Shown in pieces: positions 42,951 through 52,694 of a DNA stretch of 64,000 nucleotides (the first letter of the stretch is position 1; each line of letters opens with the position of its first letter). Below the pieces are notes generated by a model. It searched no databases. It worked only from the letters and a program-made list of their open reading frames with translations, and was not told where the DNA came from. The position numbers and the translations under genes are program-made. Origin of the DNA: Rhodoblastus sp963703385 (GTDB taxonomy: Bacteria; Pseudomonadota; Alphaproteobacteria; Rhizobiales; Beijerinckiaceae); the NCBI GenBank assembly GCA_963703385.1, contig OY969816.1, positions 3,534,001 to 3,598,000 of the forward strand, written 5' to 3'.

Positions 42951-44516
42951 TCAAACCTTGCGTCGCCCGCTCAATGCGGCCAACAGCACAGAAATCCACA
43001 AGATGAGTGGCAAAAAAATCGGAAAACGCGAGAAAAGGGTCGGCGGAAGAGCTTTCGGCAACTCTCCGTCAATCACGGCCTCGACGCCCAGCGGCGCGAA
43101 AGCGACTGTGCGGCCATAGGGATCGATGATGGCGGAAATCCCGGTATTGGCGGCGCGAATCAACGGCAGGCCCTGCTCGATCGACCGCAAACGCGACTGG
43201 GCGAAGTGCTGATATGGCCCGGAGGTGATGCCAAACCAGCCGTCATTGGTGACATTCAGCAGCGCGCCGGGGCGCAAAGCCTGGGAATTGATCCGGCGCG
43301 CGACTTCATTGGGAAAAATCGCCTCGTAGCAGATCAGGGGCAGGAGCGGCGGCAGGCCGGGCGCGGTCAGAAGCCGCGACGAGCCGCCGGGAGTGAATCC
43401 GCCCGGAATGGCGACGAACTGGGTTATGCCGAGCCGCGATATGACATTGGCGAAGGGAAGATATTCGCCAAAGGGGACGAGATGGATCTTGTCGTAGCTC
43501 TCCTTGACCTCGCCCCCGGCGAACGCCTGGATCGAATTGAAATAGTCCGCCTTCCGCCCGTCCCGCTCGGCCCGCGCCGCGCCGGTGAACAGAATGGCGT
43601 TCTGCAGGCGCGAGGCGAGCAGCGCCAGGGCCGGGCCGTCCTCGGACAGGATGAAGGGAAAGGACAATTCCGGCCAGAACAGATCGGTGATATCGCCGAT
43701 CCCGTTCCTGTCGGGCGAGGTCGCGCGGTCGGAAAGCGACAGGTATTGGTCGAGCAGCTCGGCCTTCCGGTCGGCGCGGAAATCGGCGATGGCGACATTG
43801 GGCTGGATGAGCCGCAAATGCGCGCCCTTGATTTCCCGTTCCGGCGCCGAAAGCCGGAAGGCCCCGAAAAGGCCGAGCAGGCCCAACAGGATCACTCCTC
43901 CCGCGGCCAGCGTCTTTCGGCCGTCCTGAAAAAACAGCGCAGGCGAGGCGAAGATCAGGATGGAGAGGATGGTCAGGCCGTAAAGCCCCCAGATCGACGC
44001 CGTCTGCGCCAGATGAAGGTTCCCGCCCAGGACCATGCCGAAATCGTTCCAGGGGAAGCCGGTCAGGACGGAGCCGCGCAGCCATTCGGAAAAACTCAAG
44101 GCGGTCGCGAGCGCGAAAATGCGTCGGGGGCTCGACGACCACAAAAGCCGCGCGAGAACGAATCCCAATGCGGTGAAAAAGGCCAGAAAGGCGGGAAGGC
44201 CGATGACGCCGAGCGGCAGGGCCCAGGCGAACTGGTCGCCATCGGCGAAAAAGGCGGCCTCGAGCCACCACAGGCCGGCGAGAAAATAGCCGAATCCCAG
44301 CCACCAGCCGGCTTCGCCGGCGCGCCGGAGACTCATCAAGAGCGAGCCGCCCGCCGAGCCGTCCAGCAGCCAGACCGAAAGGACCATGGGAATGGCGAAA
44401 GCCGGAAAGAAATTGACCGGCGCGAGCGCAAGCGCGCCGCAGGCGCCTCCCAGGAGAGCAATCAGGCGCCGCGGCCAACCGTCGGCGAGGAGGACATATT
44501 GGCTGAATGCGAACAT
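42951..44516 (-). CDS. lnt: Apolipoprotein N-acyltransferase
   Basis: A 521-residue inner-membrane enzyme adding the third acyl chain to lipoproteins. Six N-terminal helices precede a periplasmic nitrilase-like domain. The catalytic Glu is in LFWPELSFPF, the Lys in SYDKIHLVPFGEYLPF and the Cys in LLPLICYEAIFP, with NVTNDGWFG after it. A final C-terminal helix (FLPLILWISVLLAALSG) closes the protein. It sits in the ybeY-corC-lnt run typical of proteobacteria. Confidence 0.95.
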   Translation of the reverse strand: MFAFSQYVLLADGWPRRLIALLGGACGALALAPVNFFPAFAIPMVLSVWLLDGSAGGSLLMSLRRAGEAGWWLGFGYFLAGLWWLEAAFFADGDQFAWALPLGVIGLPAFLAFFTALGFVLARLLWSSSPRRIFALATALSFSEWLRGSVLTGFPWNDFGMVLGGNLHLAQTASIWGLYGLTILSILIFASPALFFQDGRKTLAAGGVILLGLLGLFGAFRLSAPEREIKGAHLRLIQPNVAIADFRADRKAELLDQYLSLSDRATSPDRNGIGDITDLFWPELSFPFILSEDGPALALLASRLQNAILFTGAARAERDGRKADYFNSIQAFAGGEVKESYDKIHLVPFGEYLPFANVISRLGITQFVAIPGGFTPGGSSRLLTAPGLPPLLPLICYEAIFPNEVARRINSQALRPGALLNVTNDGWFGITSGPYQHFAQSRLRSIEQGLPLIRAANTGISAIIDPYGRTVAFAPLGVEAVIDGELPKALPPTLFSRFPIFLPLILWISVLLAALSGRRKV

Positions 44517-44673
44517 CGGCTATCCCGACAGGGCGGAGGCGAGGAGTCGTGAATGGCGCCGGCGAGCTTAAGGCGATGTTTTCACGAATGCGAATGTCTT
44601 GCCGCGCGGCAGATGAGCTTTCCCCAGGCAAAGAGCGGCGTGGAAAGCTTACGAAATCACGCGGTGAGGGATT

Positions 44674-45669
44674 TCACGGGACGGGCTGTTCGCCTTGGGG
44701 CCCTGGGTCGGCGCCGGTCAGCCGCAACCTCAAACGCTTGACCCGGCGCGGGTCGGCGTCGACGATGTCGAATTCGAAGGCTCGGTCGGGACTTGCGACC
44801 ACTTCGCCGCGAATCGGCACCCGGCCGGCGAAGGCGGCGGCCAGCCCCCCCAATGTGTCGACATCCTCGCGATCGCCCAGCCCGACCAGGTCGAGTCCGG
44901 TCTTCTCGGAGGCTTCTTCGAGGCCGACCCGGGCGTCGGCGAGGAAAATATCGGGACCGGCGGACTCGATCTTGGGGCTTTCGTCGAGATCGTGCTCGTC
45001 CTCGATGTCGCCGACGATCATCTCGACAATATCCTCGATCGAAACCAGCCCGTCGGTGCCGCCATATTCGTCGATGACCAGCGCCATATGGGTGCGGGTC
45101 GCCTGCATTTTCACCAGCAGGTCCAAAGCCGGCATCGAGGGCGGCGCGTAGAGCACCGATCTGAGAATGCCCGCCGCTTCGAGCGAGACTGTCAGATCGA
45201 TCGCCAGCGAACGCCCGCCGCTCGAGGCCTCGTCCGCTTCCTTGTCAGGCTTCGTTTCCCCATTGGCGGCGACGAAATCGACGAAATCCCTGATGTGAAC
45301 CATGCCGCGCGGATCGTCGAGCGTCTCGCCGATCACGGGCAGGCGGGAATGGCCGGCGGTGCGGAAAATCCCCAAAACCTCGCCAAGCGGCGCGTCGATC
45401 GGCGCCGAGATGATGTCGGCGCGCGGCACCATGACGTCGCTGACCCTGACCTCGTGCAGCCCCAGCACATTTTTCAGGATCGTCCGCTCCTGCAGACTGA
45501 AGGTGTCGGCGACCGAGGCGTCTTCCAGCGCGTCCTCGATATCGTCGCGGATCGAGGCGCCGCTCAAGCCGAACAGGGCGCGCAGACGATCCATCAGGGT
45601 CGCGCCCGGTTTGCCGGGACTTCGCTCGATCGGAGGCGAATCTTCCCTTTCGGGCTCAGGAGCGGGCAT
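44674..45669 (-). CDS. corC: CBS-domain protein, CorC/HlyC family
   Basis: A roughly 331-residue protein with two CBS domains (VSDVMVPRADIISAPIDAPLGEVLGIF and LPALDLLVKMQATRTHMALVIDEYGGTDGLVSIEDI). A C-terminal CorC_HlyC transporter-associated domain contains LDLVGLGDREDVDTLGGL and PIRGEVV. Members are linked to magnesium/cobalt efflux. The start is uncertain: ATG at 45669 (14-nt overlap with ybeY) or ATG at 45702 (47-nt overlap). I prefer the shorter overlap. It is part of the phoH-ybeY-corC-lnt run. Confidence 0.88.
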   Translation of the reverse strand: MPAPEPEREDSPPIERSPGKPGATLMDRLRALFGLSGASIRDDIEDALEDASVADTFSLQERTILKNVLGLHEVRVSDVMVPRADIISAPIDAPLGEVLGIFRTAGHSRLPVIGETLDDPRGMVHIRDFVDFVAANGETKPDKEADEASSGGRSLAIDLTVSLEAAGILRSVLYAPPSMPALDLLVKMQATRTHMALVIDEYGGTDGLVSIEDIVEMIVGDIEDEHDLDESPKIESAGPDIFLADARVGLEEASEKTGLDLVGLGDREDVDTLGGLAAAFAGRVPIRGEVVASPDRAFEFDIVDADPRRVKRLRLRLTGADPGPQGEQPVP

Positions 45670-46168
45670 GGTCGTCGGGCTCGGATTGAAGAGGGTCGCC
45701 ATAGGGATTGGCGACGCCTAAGCGCTGGAGAACGCGGATTTCCGTCGCTTCCATTTCCGAGGCGTCGGCCTCGGTCTGGTGATCGTAGCCGAGAAGATGA
45801 AGGAAACCGTGGACGATCATGTGACGGGCGTGATCGGCGAAGGATTTCCCCTGTTCCCCGGCCTCGCGGACAATGGTTTCATAGCCGAGCGCGATGTCGC
45901 CCAGCACCGGCGCGGGCTCCGGCAGGTCGGGACCGGGAAAGGACAGCACATTGGTCGGCTGGTCCTTGCCGCGAAAGTCCCGGTTCAGCGCGCGCATCCG
46001 CGCGTCGTCGCAAAACAGCAGGCTGACCTCGGCGCCCCCTCCCGGTTGTTCTTCCGATTCCCGCAAGGCGGCCTCCAAGCTCTGCGCCGCGAAGGCTTCG
46101 AGGTCGCCAAGTTCTTGCCATCTCGGATCTTCGACCGCGATTTCAATGGCGAGACTCACGGCGACCAA
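45656..46168 (-). CDS. ybeY: Endoribonuclease YbeY
   Basis: A 170-residue single-strand RNase for 16S rRNA 3' maturation and ribosome quality control. The zinc site HGFLHLLGYDH is preceded by FCDDARMRALNRDFRGKDQPTNVLSFP and GDIALGYETI. The start overlaps the phoH end by 13 nt and the end overlaps corC, so the three are tightly coupled. Confidence 0.95.
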   Translation of the reverse strand: MVAVSLAIEIAVEDPRWQELGDLEAFAAQSLEAALRESEEQPGGGAEVSLLFCDDARMRALNRDFRGKDQPTNVLSFPGPDLPEPAPVLGDIALGYETIVREAGEQGKSFADHARHMIVHGFLHLLGYDHQTEADASEMEATEIRVLQRLGVANPYGDPLQSEPDDHARS

Positions 46169-47217
46169 TCCTTGTCGATATTCGAGCGGAGAACCACCTT
46201 TTCGCGCTCCGTTCGCGCCGCCGCCTCATAGGCGCCGACGATGCGCCGCACCAGGTCGTGGCGGACGACATCGGCTTCGGTCAAGGTCACGAGGCCGACG
46301 GCTTCGAGATTTTTCAGCAGGGCGATCGCTTCGCTGAGGCCCGATTTCTGGCCTGGGGGCAAGTCGGTCTGGGTCGGATCGCCGGTGACGATCATGCGCG
46401 AGCCCTCGCCAAGACGGGTCAGGAACATTTTCATCTGCATGGCGGTGGCGTTCTGCGCCTCGTCGAGCAGAACGCATGAATTGCTCAAGGTTCGCCCGCG
46501 CATAAAGGCGAGCGGGGCGACTTCGATCATGCCGGTCTGCATCCCGCGCTCGATGGTGCGCGGGTCCATGAAATCCTGGAGCGCGTCATAGATCGGACGC
46601 AGATAAGGATCGACTTTTTCGCGCATGTCGCCGGGCAAAAAACCCAGCCTTTCGCCGGCCTCGACGGCGGGGCGGGACAGGATCAGGCGCTCGACCACGC
46701 CCTGCTCCAGCAAGGACACGGCGTGGCCGACGGCGAGCCAGGTCTTGCCGGTGCCGGCCGGTCCCGCCGCGAAAACCAGCTCGAAGCGCTTCAATTCGCG
46801 AATATAGAGGTCCTGCGCCGCCGTCCGGGCGCGCACCGGCCCTTTCTTGCGCGTCGAAATCTGCTCGAAGGTCGAGCGCGGACCGGGACTTTCGCTGGGA
46901 AACAGATTGCCCTGCAAGGCGCATTCCTGGATCGCGCCATCGACATCGCCCATGGTCGCGGGATGGCCCGAGCGCGCCCGCGTCCAGAGAATCTGCAACA
47001 CCCGCCGGGCGTGGCCCACCGCGTCGGGCTCGCCCTTGATGACGAGGTGATTGCCATTGGCGTTGAGCGAAACGTTGAGGCGCCGCTCGATGCGCGCGAG
47101 ATTCTGGTCATATTGGCCGAAGATCAGCGAAGCGGTGCGGTTGTCCTCGAGGGTCAGTCCCGATTCCGCCTCCGCGCCATCCTCGGCCTTTTCCAGCGCC
47201 TCCTCGAATGCGGTCAT
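46156..47217 (-). CDS. phoH: PhoH-family ATPase
   Basis: A 353-residue PhoH/PhoL-type ATPase, thought to act with YbeY in RNA metabolism. An N-terminal KH-like region (about 28-100) precedes the ATPase, with Walker A GPAGTGKT (152-159), SRPAVEAGERLGFLPGD and Walker B VLLDEAQN. A sensor TGDPTQTDLP follows. ATG at 47217 overlaps the miaB stop (ATGA), showing translational coupling. Confidence 0.95.
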   Translation of the reverse strand: MTAFEEALEKAEDGAEAESGLTLEDNRTASLIFGQYDQNLARIERRLNVSLNANGNHLVIKGEPDAVGHARRVLQILWTRARSGHPATMGDVDGAIQECALQGNLFPSESPGPRSTFEQISTRKKGPVRARTAAQDLYIRELKRFELVFAAGPAGTGKTWLAVGHAVSLLEQGVVERLILSRPAVEAGERLGFLPGDMREKVDPYLRPIYDALQDFMDPRTIERGMQTGMIEVAPLAFMRGRTLSNSCVLLDEAQNATAMQMKMFLTRLGEGSRMIVTGDPTQTDLPPGQKSGLSEAIALLKNLEAVGLVTLTEADVVRHDLVRRIVGAYEAAARTEREKVVLRSNIDKDWSP

Positions 47218-48641
47218 GACGAGCGCGCCTCTTTCGCCAGACGGCCAAACAGCGAGTTCGAGCCGCATTCGACAATTTCGACCGCCGCGACCTTGCCGAT
47301 CAGGCTGTCCGGCCCGTCGGCCTGAACCGCCTGGAGATAGGGGGTCTTGCCGGCGATCTGACCCGGTCGCCGGCCCGGCTTCTCGAACAGGACATCGACG
47401 GTCCGGCCGACCAGCGCCCGGTTGAAGGCCTGCCGTTGCGCCTCGACCAGTTCGCCGAGGCGGGCGAGGCGCTCGGCCTTGACCTCTTCCGCGACCTGAT
47501 CCTCGCGCTCGGCGCCCGGCGTGCCGGGACGCGGCGAATATTTGAAATAGAAGGTCGAAGCGAAATCGACGGCGCGGATCAAGGCGAGCGTGGCCTCGAA
47601 ATCCTCGTCGGTTTCGCCGGGAAAGCCGACGATGAAATCCGACGACAAGGCGATGTCCGGACGCGCCGCGCGAATTTTTGCCACCAGCCGCAGATAATCC
47701 TCGGCCCGGTGCTTGCGGTTCATCGCGGCGAGAATGCGATTCGAACCCGACTGCACCGGAAGATGCAAAAAAGGCATCAGTTTTGCGGATTCGCCATGGG
47801 CGCCAATGAGGTCATCCGTCATGTCGTTGGGATGGCTGGTGGTGTAGCGCAGGCGCGCCAGCCCCTCGACATTCGCCAAGCGCTCGATCAGCCGGGCCAG
47901 CGACCAGATTTCATCGCCCGCGCCCGGCCCATGAAAAGCGTTGACGTTCTGCCCGAGCAGAGTGATTTCGCGCACCCCGGCGCGGGTCAGCGCCTCGGCT
48001 TCCGCCACGATTTTTTCCACGTCGCGCGACGCCTCGGCGCCGCGCGTATAGGGCACGACGCAGAAGGAGCAGAATTTGTCGCAGCCCTCCTGGACCGTCA
48101 GGAAGGCGCTGACGCCGCGCGCCCTGATCTTGGCGTCGGAGGGCGGCGTCAGGTGATTGAATTTGTCGTCGACCGGAAAATCGGTGTCGATCACCGGCCC
48201 GTCCGCGGCCATGCGCACCAGCTCCGGCAGGCGATGATAGCTCTGCGGCCCGACCACGATATCCACCGCCCGCTGCTTGCGCAGGATTTCCCCGCCTTCG
48301 GCCTGGGCGACGCAGCCGGCGACGGCGATGCGCAGATCCTTGCCCTCGGCCCGGCGCTGCTGTTTGAGCCGCCGCAGCCGGCCCAGCTCGGAAAACACCT
48401 TTTCGGAGGCTTTTTCGCGGATATGGCAGGTGTTCAGAATGACCAGATCGGCGTCCTCAAGCGCGCCCGTCTCCGAAAAGCCGTCGGGCGCCAAGACATC
48501 CGCCATGCGCGCGGCGTCATAGACATTCATCTGGCAGCCAAAGGACTTGACGAGAAGTTTTTTGGCCGCCTTTTCGCCCTCGTGGGGTCGGGCAGGCGTC
48601 CAATCTTTCTGGACCGCGGCTGCTTCGGGATCGGAATTCAA
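47214..48641 (-). CDS. miaB: tRNA-2-methylthio-N6-dimethylallyladenosine synthase MiaB
   Basis: A 475-residue radical-SAM methylthiotransferase acting on i6A37 of tRNA. The auxiliary cluster cysteines are Cys36 (SFGCQMN), Cys72 (NTCHIREKA) and Cys110 (AGCVAQ). The radical-SAM cluster is C187-x3-C191-x2-C194. A TRAM domain closes the protein (TVDVLFEKPGRRPGQIAGKTPYLQAV). The start overlaps the plsC stop by 4 nt. Confidence 0.96.
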   Translation of the reverse strand: MNSDPEAAAVQKDWTPARPHEGEKAAKKLLVKSFGCQMNVYDAARMADVLAPDGFSETGALEDADLVILNTCHIREKASEKVFSELGRLRRLKQQRRAEGKDLRIAVAGCVAQAEGGEILRKQRAVDIVVGPQSYHRLPELVRMAADGPVIDTDFPVDDKFNHLTPPSDAKIRARGVSAFLTVQEGCDKFCSFCVVPYTRGAEASRDVEKIVAEAEALTRAGVREITLLGQNVNAFHGPGAGDEIWSLARLIERLANVEGLARLRYTTSHPNDMTDDLIGAHGESAKLMPFLHLPVQSGSNRILAAMNRKHRAEDYLRLVAKIRAARPDIALSSDFIVGFPGETDEDFEATLALIRAVDFASTFYFKYSPRPGTPGAEREDQVAEEVKAERLARLGELVEAQRQAFNRALVGRTVDVLFEKPGRRPGQIAGKTPYLQAVQADGPDSLIGKVAAVEIVECGSNSLFGRLAKEARSS

Positions 48642-49531
48642 ATTTCCTCCGCGACATCGGAACGAGCTTGGGAATCGAGCTTGTCGAGCGCTGATCCTAC
48701 GCCTTTCCGCCGTGAATTTCCCGAAATTTTATTTTCAAAGCCCAAACGCGCGATTCGCGCCTCGGCCAGAGCGCGCACCCTGTTCTCGGTCTCCAGCGCG
48801 ATCGTCTTGCGGTCGCTGTCGGCGCGGAAAGCCAGCGGCGCGCCAAAGCGCACCAGACAATCGACCGGCGCTTCCTTCAGCAGCAGCCAGATATGCGGCG
48901 CGAGATCGGCGTCGCCGAACCAGGCCAAAGCGCGGCGGCGCTCCTCGTCCAGCGGCTTGCCCCTGGCGTGGGTGTAAATGATCGCGGCGGGCTGGATCGT
49001 CACCTCGGCGATGTCGGGGAAAAGACGCAAGGCTTCGCGCGCCGCCCCGAAATGCGACGCCTTGAAGCTCAGCACCCCCGCGCCGTCGGTCGAGGTGCCT
49101 TCGCCAAACAGCAGGACGTCCTCGCCGGCCACCATCTTTCGCGCCATCAGCGCATTCACCCGCGGCACATCGGCGCGGCTGTCCCGGCGCACGAAAATCG
49201 TGTCCTGAACCCTGGCGAAGGCGCCGAGAACCGGCCAGCCCGCGACCTCGCTCTTGGCGACGAAACAGGGCGTCTCCCGGCTCGCCAGCGCGAGAATGTC
49301 GCTCCATGACACGTGATTGGCGACGATCATGCGGGGCTTGGGGCCCAAAAGCTCGTCTCCCTCGAAACGAACGCGAAGCCCGAGCAGGGCGCAAATGGTG
49401 CGGGAAAAAAAGACCGGGATTCTTTGCGCCAGGACCCAGCGCTGGCGCCGCGCCAGGGCCTGAACCGGCGCGCCGACCGCATAAAAGCCCAAGAGGGCCA
49501 GCACCAGGAAAAATACTCGGAAATAAGGCAT
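48638..49531 (-). CDS. plsC: 1-acyl-sn-glycerol-3-phosphate acyltransferase
   Basis: A 297-residue membrane-bound acyltransferase of phospholipid synthesis. An N-terminal helix (about 4-24) precedes the catalytic NHVSWSD block (HxxxxD). The FVAKSEVAGWPVLG segment, FGEGTSTDG (the EGT motif) and PAAIIYTH follow. An arginine-rich C-terminal tail of about 40 residues is longer than in E. coli PlsC. miaB follows with a 4-nt overlap. Confidence 0.9.
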   Translation of the reverse strand: MPYFRVFFLVLALLGFYAVGAPVQALARRQRWVLAQRIPVFFSRTICALLGLRVRFEGDELLGPKPRMIVANHVSWSDILALASRETPCFVAKSEVAGWPVLGAFARVQDTIFVRRDSRADVPRVNALMARKMVAGEDVLLFGEGTSTDGAGVLSFKASHFGAAREALRLFPDIAEVTIQPAAIIYTHARGKPLDEERRRALAWFGDADLAPHIWLLLKEAPVDCLVRFGAPLAFRADSDRKTIALETENRVRALAEARIARLGFENKISGNSRRKGVGSALDKLDSQARSDVAEEI

Positions 49532-49586
49532 TCGCGCCGGTTAGGTCGATGTCATGACATATTTATGACCGCTCTCGCGGTTGGGT

Positions 49587-50072
49587 TCAGGACAAGGCGC
49601 GGCGCATGATCAAGGCGTCGCCGGCCTTGCCTTCGGCTTTCGCGTAATAGCTCCTGCGCCGGCCCTCGACGCTAAAGCCGAAACGGCGATAAAGCGCGAG
49701 CGCCGCCAAATTCGCTTCATCGACTTCAAGGAAGAGATTCTTGACGCGAAGCGCCGCCAGCCGCGCCAGATGGGCGGCGAGGAGCCGCTGTCCATGACCA
49801 TGGCGACGGGAACTGGGCGCGACGACAATGGTCAGGACTTCAGCCTCGTCGGCCGCCCGGCGCGACAGAATGAAGGCGGCGAGGCTGGATTTGATGTCGA
49901 TTCCATCCGCCGCGCAGGCCGGGTCGTTCAGCAAGGCCTCGAATTCCGCGACCGACCAGGGATGGGCGAAGCTCGTGCGGTGCAGGCCGGAGCAGGACGC
50001 CGCGTCGGCGACGCGAAGCAGGCGGGATGTGGCGGGCGCATTGCGCGAGCTGAAGAAAAATGGAGCCTTCAT
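49587..50072 (-). CDS. rimI: GNAT N-acetyltransferase, RimI-like
   Basis: A 161-residue GCN5-type acetyltransferase. HPWSVAEFEALL at the start, the acetyl-CoA loop VVAPSSRRHGHGQRLLAAHLARL, and FLEVDEANLAALALYRRFGFSVEGRRRSYY match RimI, which acetylates ribosomal protein S18. ATG at 50072 overlaps the tsaB stop (4 nt), the usual tsaB-rimI pairing. Longer readings overlap tsaB and are not real. Confidence 0.92.
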   Translation of the reverse strand: MKAPFFFSSRNAPATSRLLRVADAASCSGLHRTSFAHPWSVAEFEALLNDPACAADGIDIKSSLAAFILSRRAADEAEVLTIVVAPSSRRHGHGQRLLAAHLARLAALRVKNLFLEVDEANLAALALYRRFGFSVEGRRRSYYAKAEGKAGDALIMRRALS

Positions 50073-50761
50073 GGGCTTTTGAACGTCGTGGAGGGCCGTT
50101 TCGCCGGCTGGGCGTCGGGGGCTTTGAGATAGATCGGCCGCGCCGGCGCGTTGTCGGGCGAAGCCGCGAGACCCAGACGGGCGACGGCGAGAATATCTGG
50201 CGCCGGTGCGCCATTGGCGACGGCGATGTCCCCGCCAGTCAGGGCTGCTTCCTCGCGCAGCAGGACGGCGCCCGATCCCGCCGCGCGCACGCGGCCTCCG
50301 CCCAGCAGCCGGCAGGCGTCCTTCACCGCCAGAATCCGCGGCGAAGTGAGGATGTGGCCGCCCGGACCATAGGCGGAAAAATAGACATGGCCGCGCCGCG
50401 CGTCGATCGCCGCCGCGACAATGCCATCGGCGTCCCCCACCAGCAGCGGCGCGGCGAAAGCGGCAAGGGTCGAGACGCCGACGACATCGAGGCCTCTGGC
50501 GAGGGCGATGCCGCGCGCGGCGGCGACGCCGATCCGAATGCCGGTGAAGGAGCCCGGACCCACCGTCACGGCGACGCGATCGAGCGAGGCGAATCCGCCC
50601 TCGACCTGCGCCATGAGTTTTTCGATCATCGGCATCAGCGCCTCGGCGTGGCCTTTCTCCATGGCCACGGAGTTGAGCGCGACCGGCTCGCGCTCTCCCT
50701 CGTCGAGGACGCAAACGGAAACAGCCGGCAGAGCGGTGTCGATCGCGAGTATGCGCGTCAC
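50069..50761 (-). CDS. tsaB: tRNA threonylcarbamoyladenosine biosynthesis protein TsaB
   Basis: A 230-residue ASKHA-fold partner of TsaD needed for the t6A modification of tRNA. ILAIDTALPAVSVCVLDEG at the start, HAEALMPMIEKL, and the signature VAVTVGPGSFTGIRIGVAAARGIALA are diagnostic. tsaD is not in the window, as usual for bacteria. It is followed by rimI with a 4-nt overlap. Confidence 0.95.
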   Translation of the reverse strand: MTRILAIDTALPAVSVCVLDEGEREPVALNSVAMEKGHAEALMPMIEKLMAQVEGGFASLDRVAVTVGPGSFTGIRIGVAAARGIALARGLDVVGVSTLAAFAAPLLVGDADGIVAAAIDARRGHVYFSAYGPGGHILTSPRILAVKDACRLLGGGRVRAAGSGAVLLREEAALTGGDIAVANGAPAPDILAVARLGLAASPDNAPARPIYLKAPDAQPAKRPSTTFKSP

Positions 50762-50801
50762 GCCAGCCGTTTCCTCTCGAGTGAAAGGCCCATGACAGGC
50801 T

Positions 50802-51362
50802 TCAGATCTGCTCGACCGCCGTCACTTCCGGCACGAAATGGCGGATCAGGTTCTCGACGCCGCGCTTGAGCGTCGCGGTCGAGGACGGGCAGCCGGAACA
50901 GGCGCCCTTCATCTTGAGATAGACCACGCCGTCCTTGAAGCCGCGGAACACGATGTCGCCGCCGTCCCCCGCCACGGCGGGACGGACGCGCGTTTCGAGC
51001 AGTTCCTTGACCGTGGACACGATTTCCGCGTCCTCGGGCGCGAAGAATTCGTCGTGCGACGGGTCCGCGCCGCCGGCGCCGGCGGCCAGCGTCGGCGCCC
51101 CCGAGGTGAAATGCTCCATGATGACGCCGAGAATGGCCGGCTTGAGATATTGCCAGTCGCCCGAAGACTTCGTGACCGAAATGAAATCGGGCCCGAAAAA
51201 CACGCCGCTGATTTCGCCGATCCCGAAAATGGCGCTCGCCAGCGGCGAGGCTTCCGCCGCTTGCGCGCTCGGCATGTCGATGGGCGCGCCGTCGACAACG
51301 ATGACGCCGGGAATGAATTTCAAGGTCGCGGGATTGGGCGTCGCTTCAGTCTGAATGAACAT
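50802..51362 (-). CDS. nfuA: NfuA-type iron-sulfur cluster carrier (NifU-like)
   Basis: A 186-residue Fe-S carrier. The N-terminal Nfu_N domain (MFIQTEATPNPATLKFIPG; about 1-90) is followed by the NifU C-terminal domain. Its CSGC motif (Cys155, Cys158) binds a shared [4Fe-4S] cluster and passes it to target enzymes such as MiaB or fumarase. It begins 100 nt from the palindromic repeat. Confidence 0.93.
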   Translation of the reverse strand: MFIQTEATPNPATLKFIPGVIVVDGAPIDMPSAQAAEASPLASAIFGIGEISGVFFGPDFISVTKSSGDWQYLKPAILGVIMEHFTSGAPTLAAGAGGADPSHDEFFAPEDAEIVSTVKELLETRVRPAVAGDGGDIVFRGFKDGVVYLKMKGACSGCPSSTATLKRGVENLIRHFVPEVTAVEQI

Positions 51363-51464
51363 TCAAGCCTCCGATATCATCCGGTTCAAGGCCGGAGATG
51401 GTTCCTCTGGATAGATAAGCCTTTCGCCAGGAGAGTGAAAGGCCGAACAAATCCGCCCGCCGCT

Positions 51465-51567
51465 TAGAGCATTTTCGGTTCCTTGCGGATCGGAAGAATG
51501 CTCTAGCTCATTGTTTCAACGCATATTCTGGTCCAAAAAGTCTGCAACTTTTTGGGAATATGCTCTA
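51465..51567. repeat. Two-hairpin intergenic repeat at the trpS 3' end
   Basis: Hairpin A is formed by TAGAGCATT (51465-51473) and AATGCTCTA (51497-51505). A linker containing TTGTTTCAACGC follows. Hairpin B pairs GCATATTC with GAATATGC (51521-51528, 51556-51563) and CCAAAAAG with CTTTTTGG. The last three bases CTA are the reverse complement of the trpS TAG stop. The design is shared with the repeat at 60322-60468. Confidence 0.75.
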
Positions 51568-52599
51568 ACGAATGAAGCCGACAATATCCTTGACCTGGGA
51601 CATGTTCGGCTCCGCGATGGCGCGCGCGCGCTTCGCTCCCTCACGCAGGATGGAGTCGATAAAAGCCGGATCGGCCTCAAGCCGCCGCATTTCGGCCCCG
51701 ATCGGACCGAGCCGCGCCGCCGCGAGGTCGATCAGGGCCTGTTTGAAGGTCGAGAATTGCGCCCCGCCGAACTGCTGGAGGACGGCTTCCGGCGTCGTAT
51801 CGCTCAAGGCCGCGAAAATTCCGATCAGATTTTCGGCCTCGGGACGCCCGCTCAAGCCTTCCCTGGCGGTGGGCAAAGGCTCGGGATCGGTTTTGGCTTT
51901 GCGCACTTTCTGCGCGATCGCGTCGGCGTCGTCGGACAGGTTGATGCGCGAGAATTCCGACGGATCGGATTTGGACATTTTCTTCGTCCCGTCGCGCAGG
52001 CTCATCACCCGCGCCGCCGGGCCCTGTATCAATGGCGCCGGCAAGGGGAAAAAGCCGTCCCCGTAGCCGTTGGCGGCGATCGATTCGGCGAAATCATTGT
52101 TGAATTTCTGCGCGATGTCGCGCGCGAGCTCGATATGCTGCTTCTGGTCCTCGCCGACCGGCACATGGGTCGCCTTGTAGAGCAGGATGTCCGCCGCCAT
52201 CAGGGCCGGATAGGCGAACAGTCCGATCGAGGCGTTTTCGCGATCCTTGCCCGCCTTTTCCTTGAACTGGGTCATGCGATTGAGCCAGCCGATGCGCGCG
52301 ACGCAGTTGAAGATCCAGGCCAGCTCGGCATGTTCGGGGATCTGGCTCTGACTGAAAATGATGTTCTTCGCCGGATCGACCCCGGAGGCGATATAGGCGG
52401 CGGCGATCCTGCGAATCGCCCGGCGCAGCTCTTTGGGGTTCTGCGGCACGGTGATCGCATGCAGATCGACCACGCAGAACAGGCACTCATGGGTCTTTTG
52501 CAGCGCGACGAATTTGACGATGGCGCCGAGATAATTGCCGAGATGGAGATTTCCGGTCGGCTGGATACCGGAAAAGACGCGTTCGGGGAAGGAGGTCAT
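51565..52599 (-). CDS. trpS: Tryptophanyl-tRNA synthetase
   Basis: A 344-residue class Ic synthetase. The HIGH-equivalent is in SGIQPTGNLHLGNYLGAI, the KMSKS loop in GTKKMSKSDPSEFSRI, and DVLLYKATHVPVGEDQKQHIELARDIA-type sequence lies between. Its TAG stop lies in the palindromic repeat. hslU is 95 nt upstream on the same strand. Confidence 0.96.
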   Translation of the reverse strand: MTSFPERVFSGIQPTGNLHLGNYLGAIVKFVALQKTHECLFCVVDLHAITVPQNPKELRRAIRRIAAAYIASGVDPAKNIIFSQSQIPEHAELAWIFNCVARIGWLNRMTQFKEKAGKDRENASIGLFAYPALMAADILLYKATHVPVGEDQKQHIELARDIAQKFNNDFAESIAANGYGDGFFPLPAPLIQGPAARVMSLRDGTKKMSKSDPSEFSRINLSDDADAIAQKVRKAKTDPEPLPTAREGLSGRPEAENLIGIFAALSDTTPEAVLQQFGGAQFSTFKQALIDLAAARLGPIGAEMRRLEADPAFIDSILREGAKRARAIAEPNMSQVKDIVGFIR

Positions 52600-52694
52600 C
52601 GCGATCCGCCAGGGGGTGAAAGTTTGACGGTCTTATGGCCGCGCGCGAAATTCCTGGCAAGGGCGTTGGAAAAATCATCAATCGCCTGCGAACA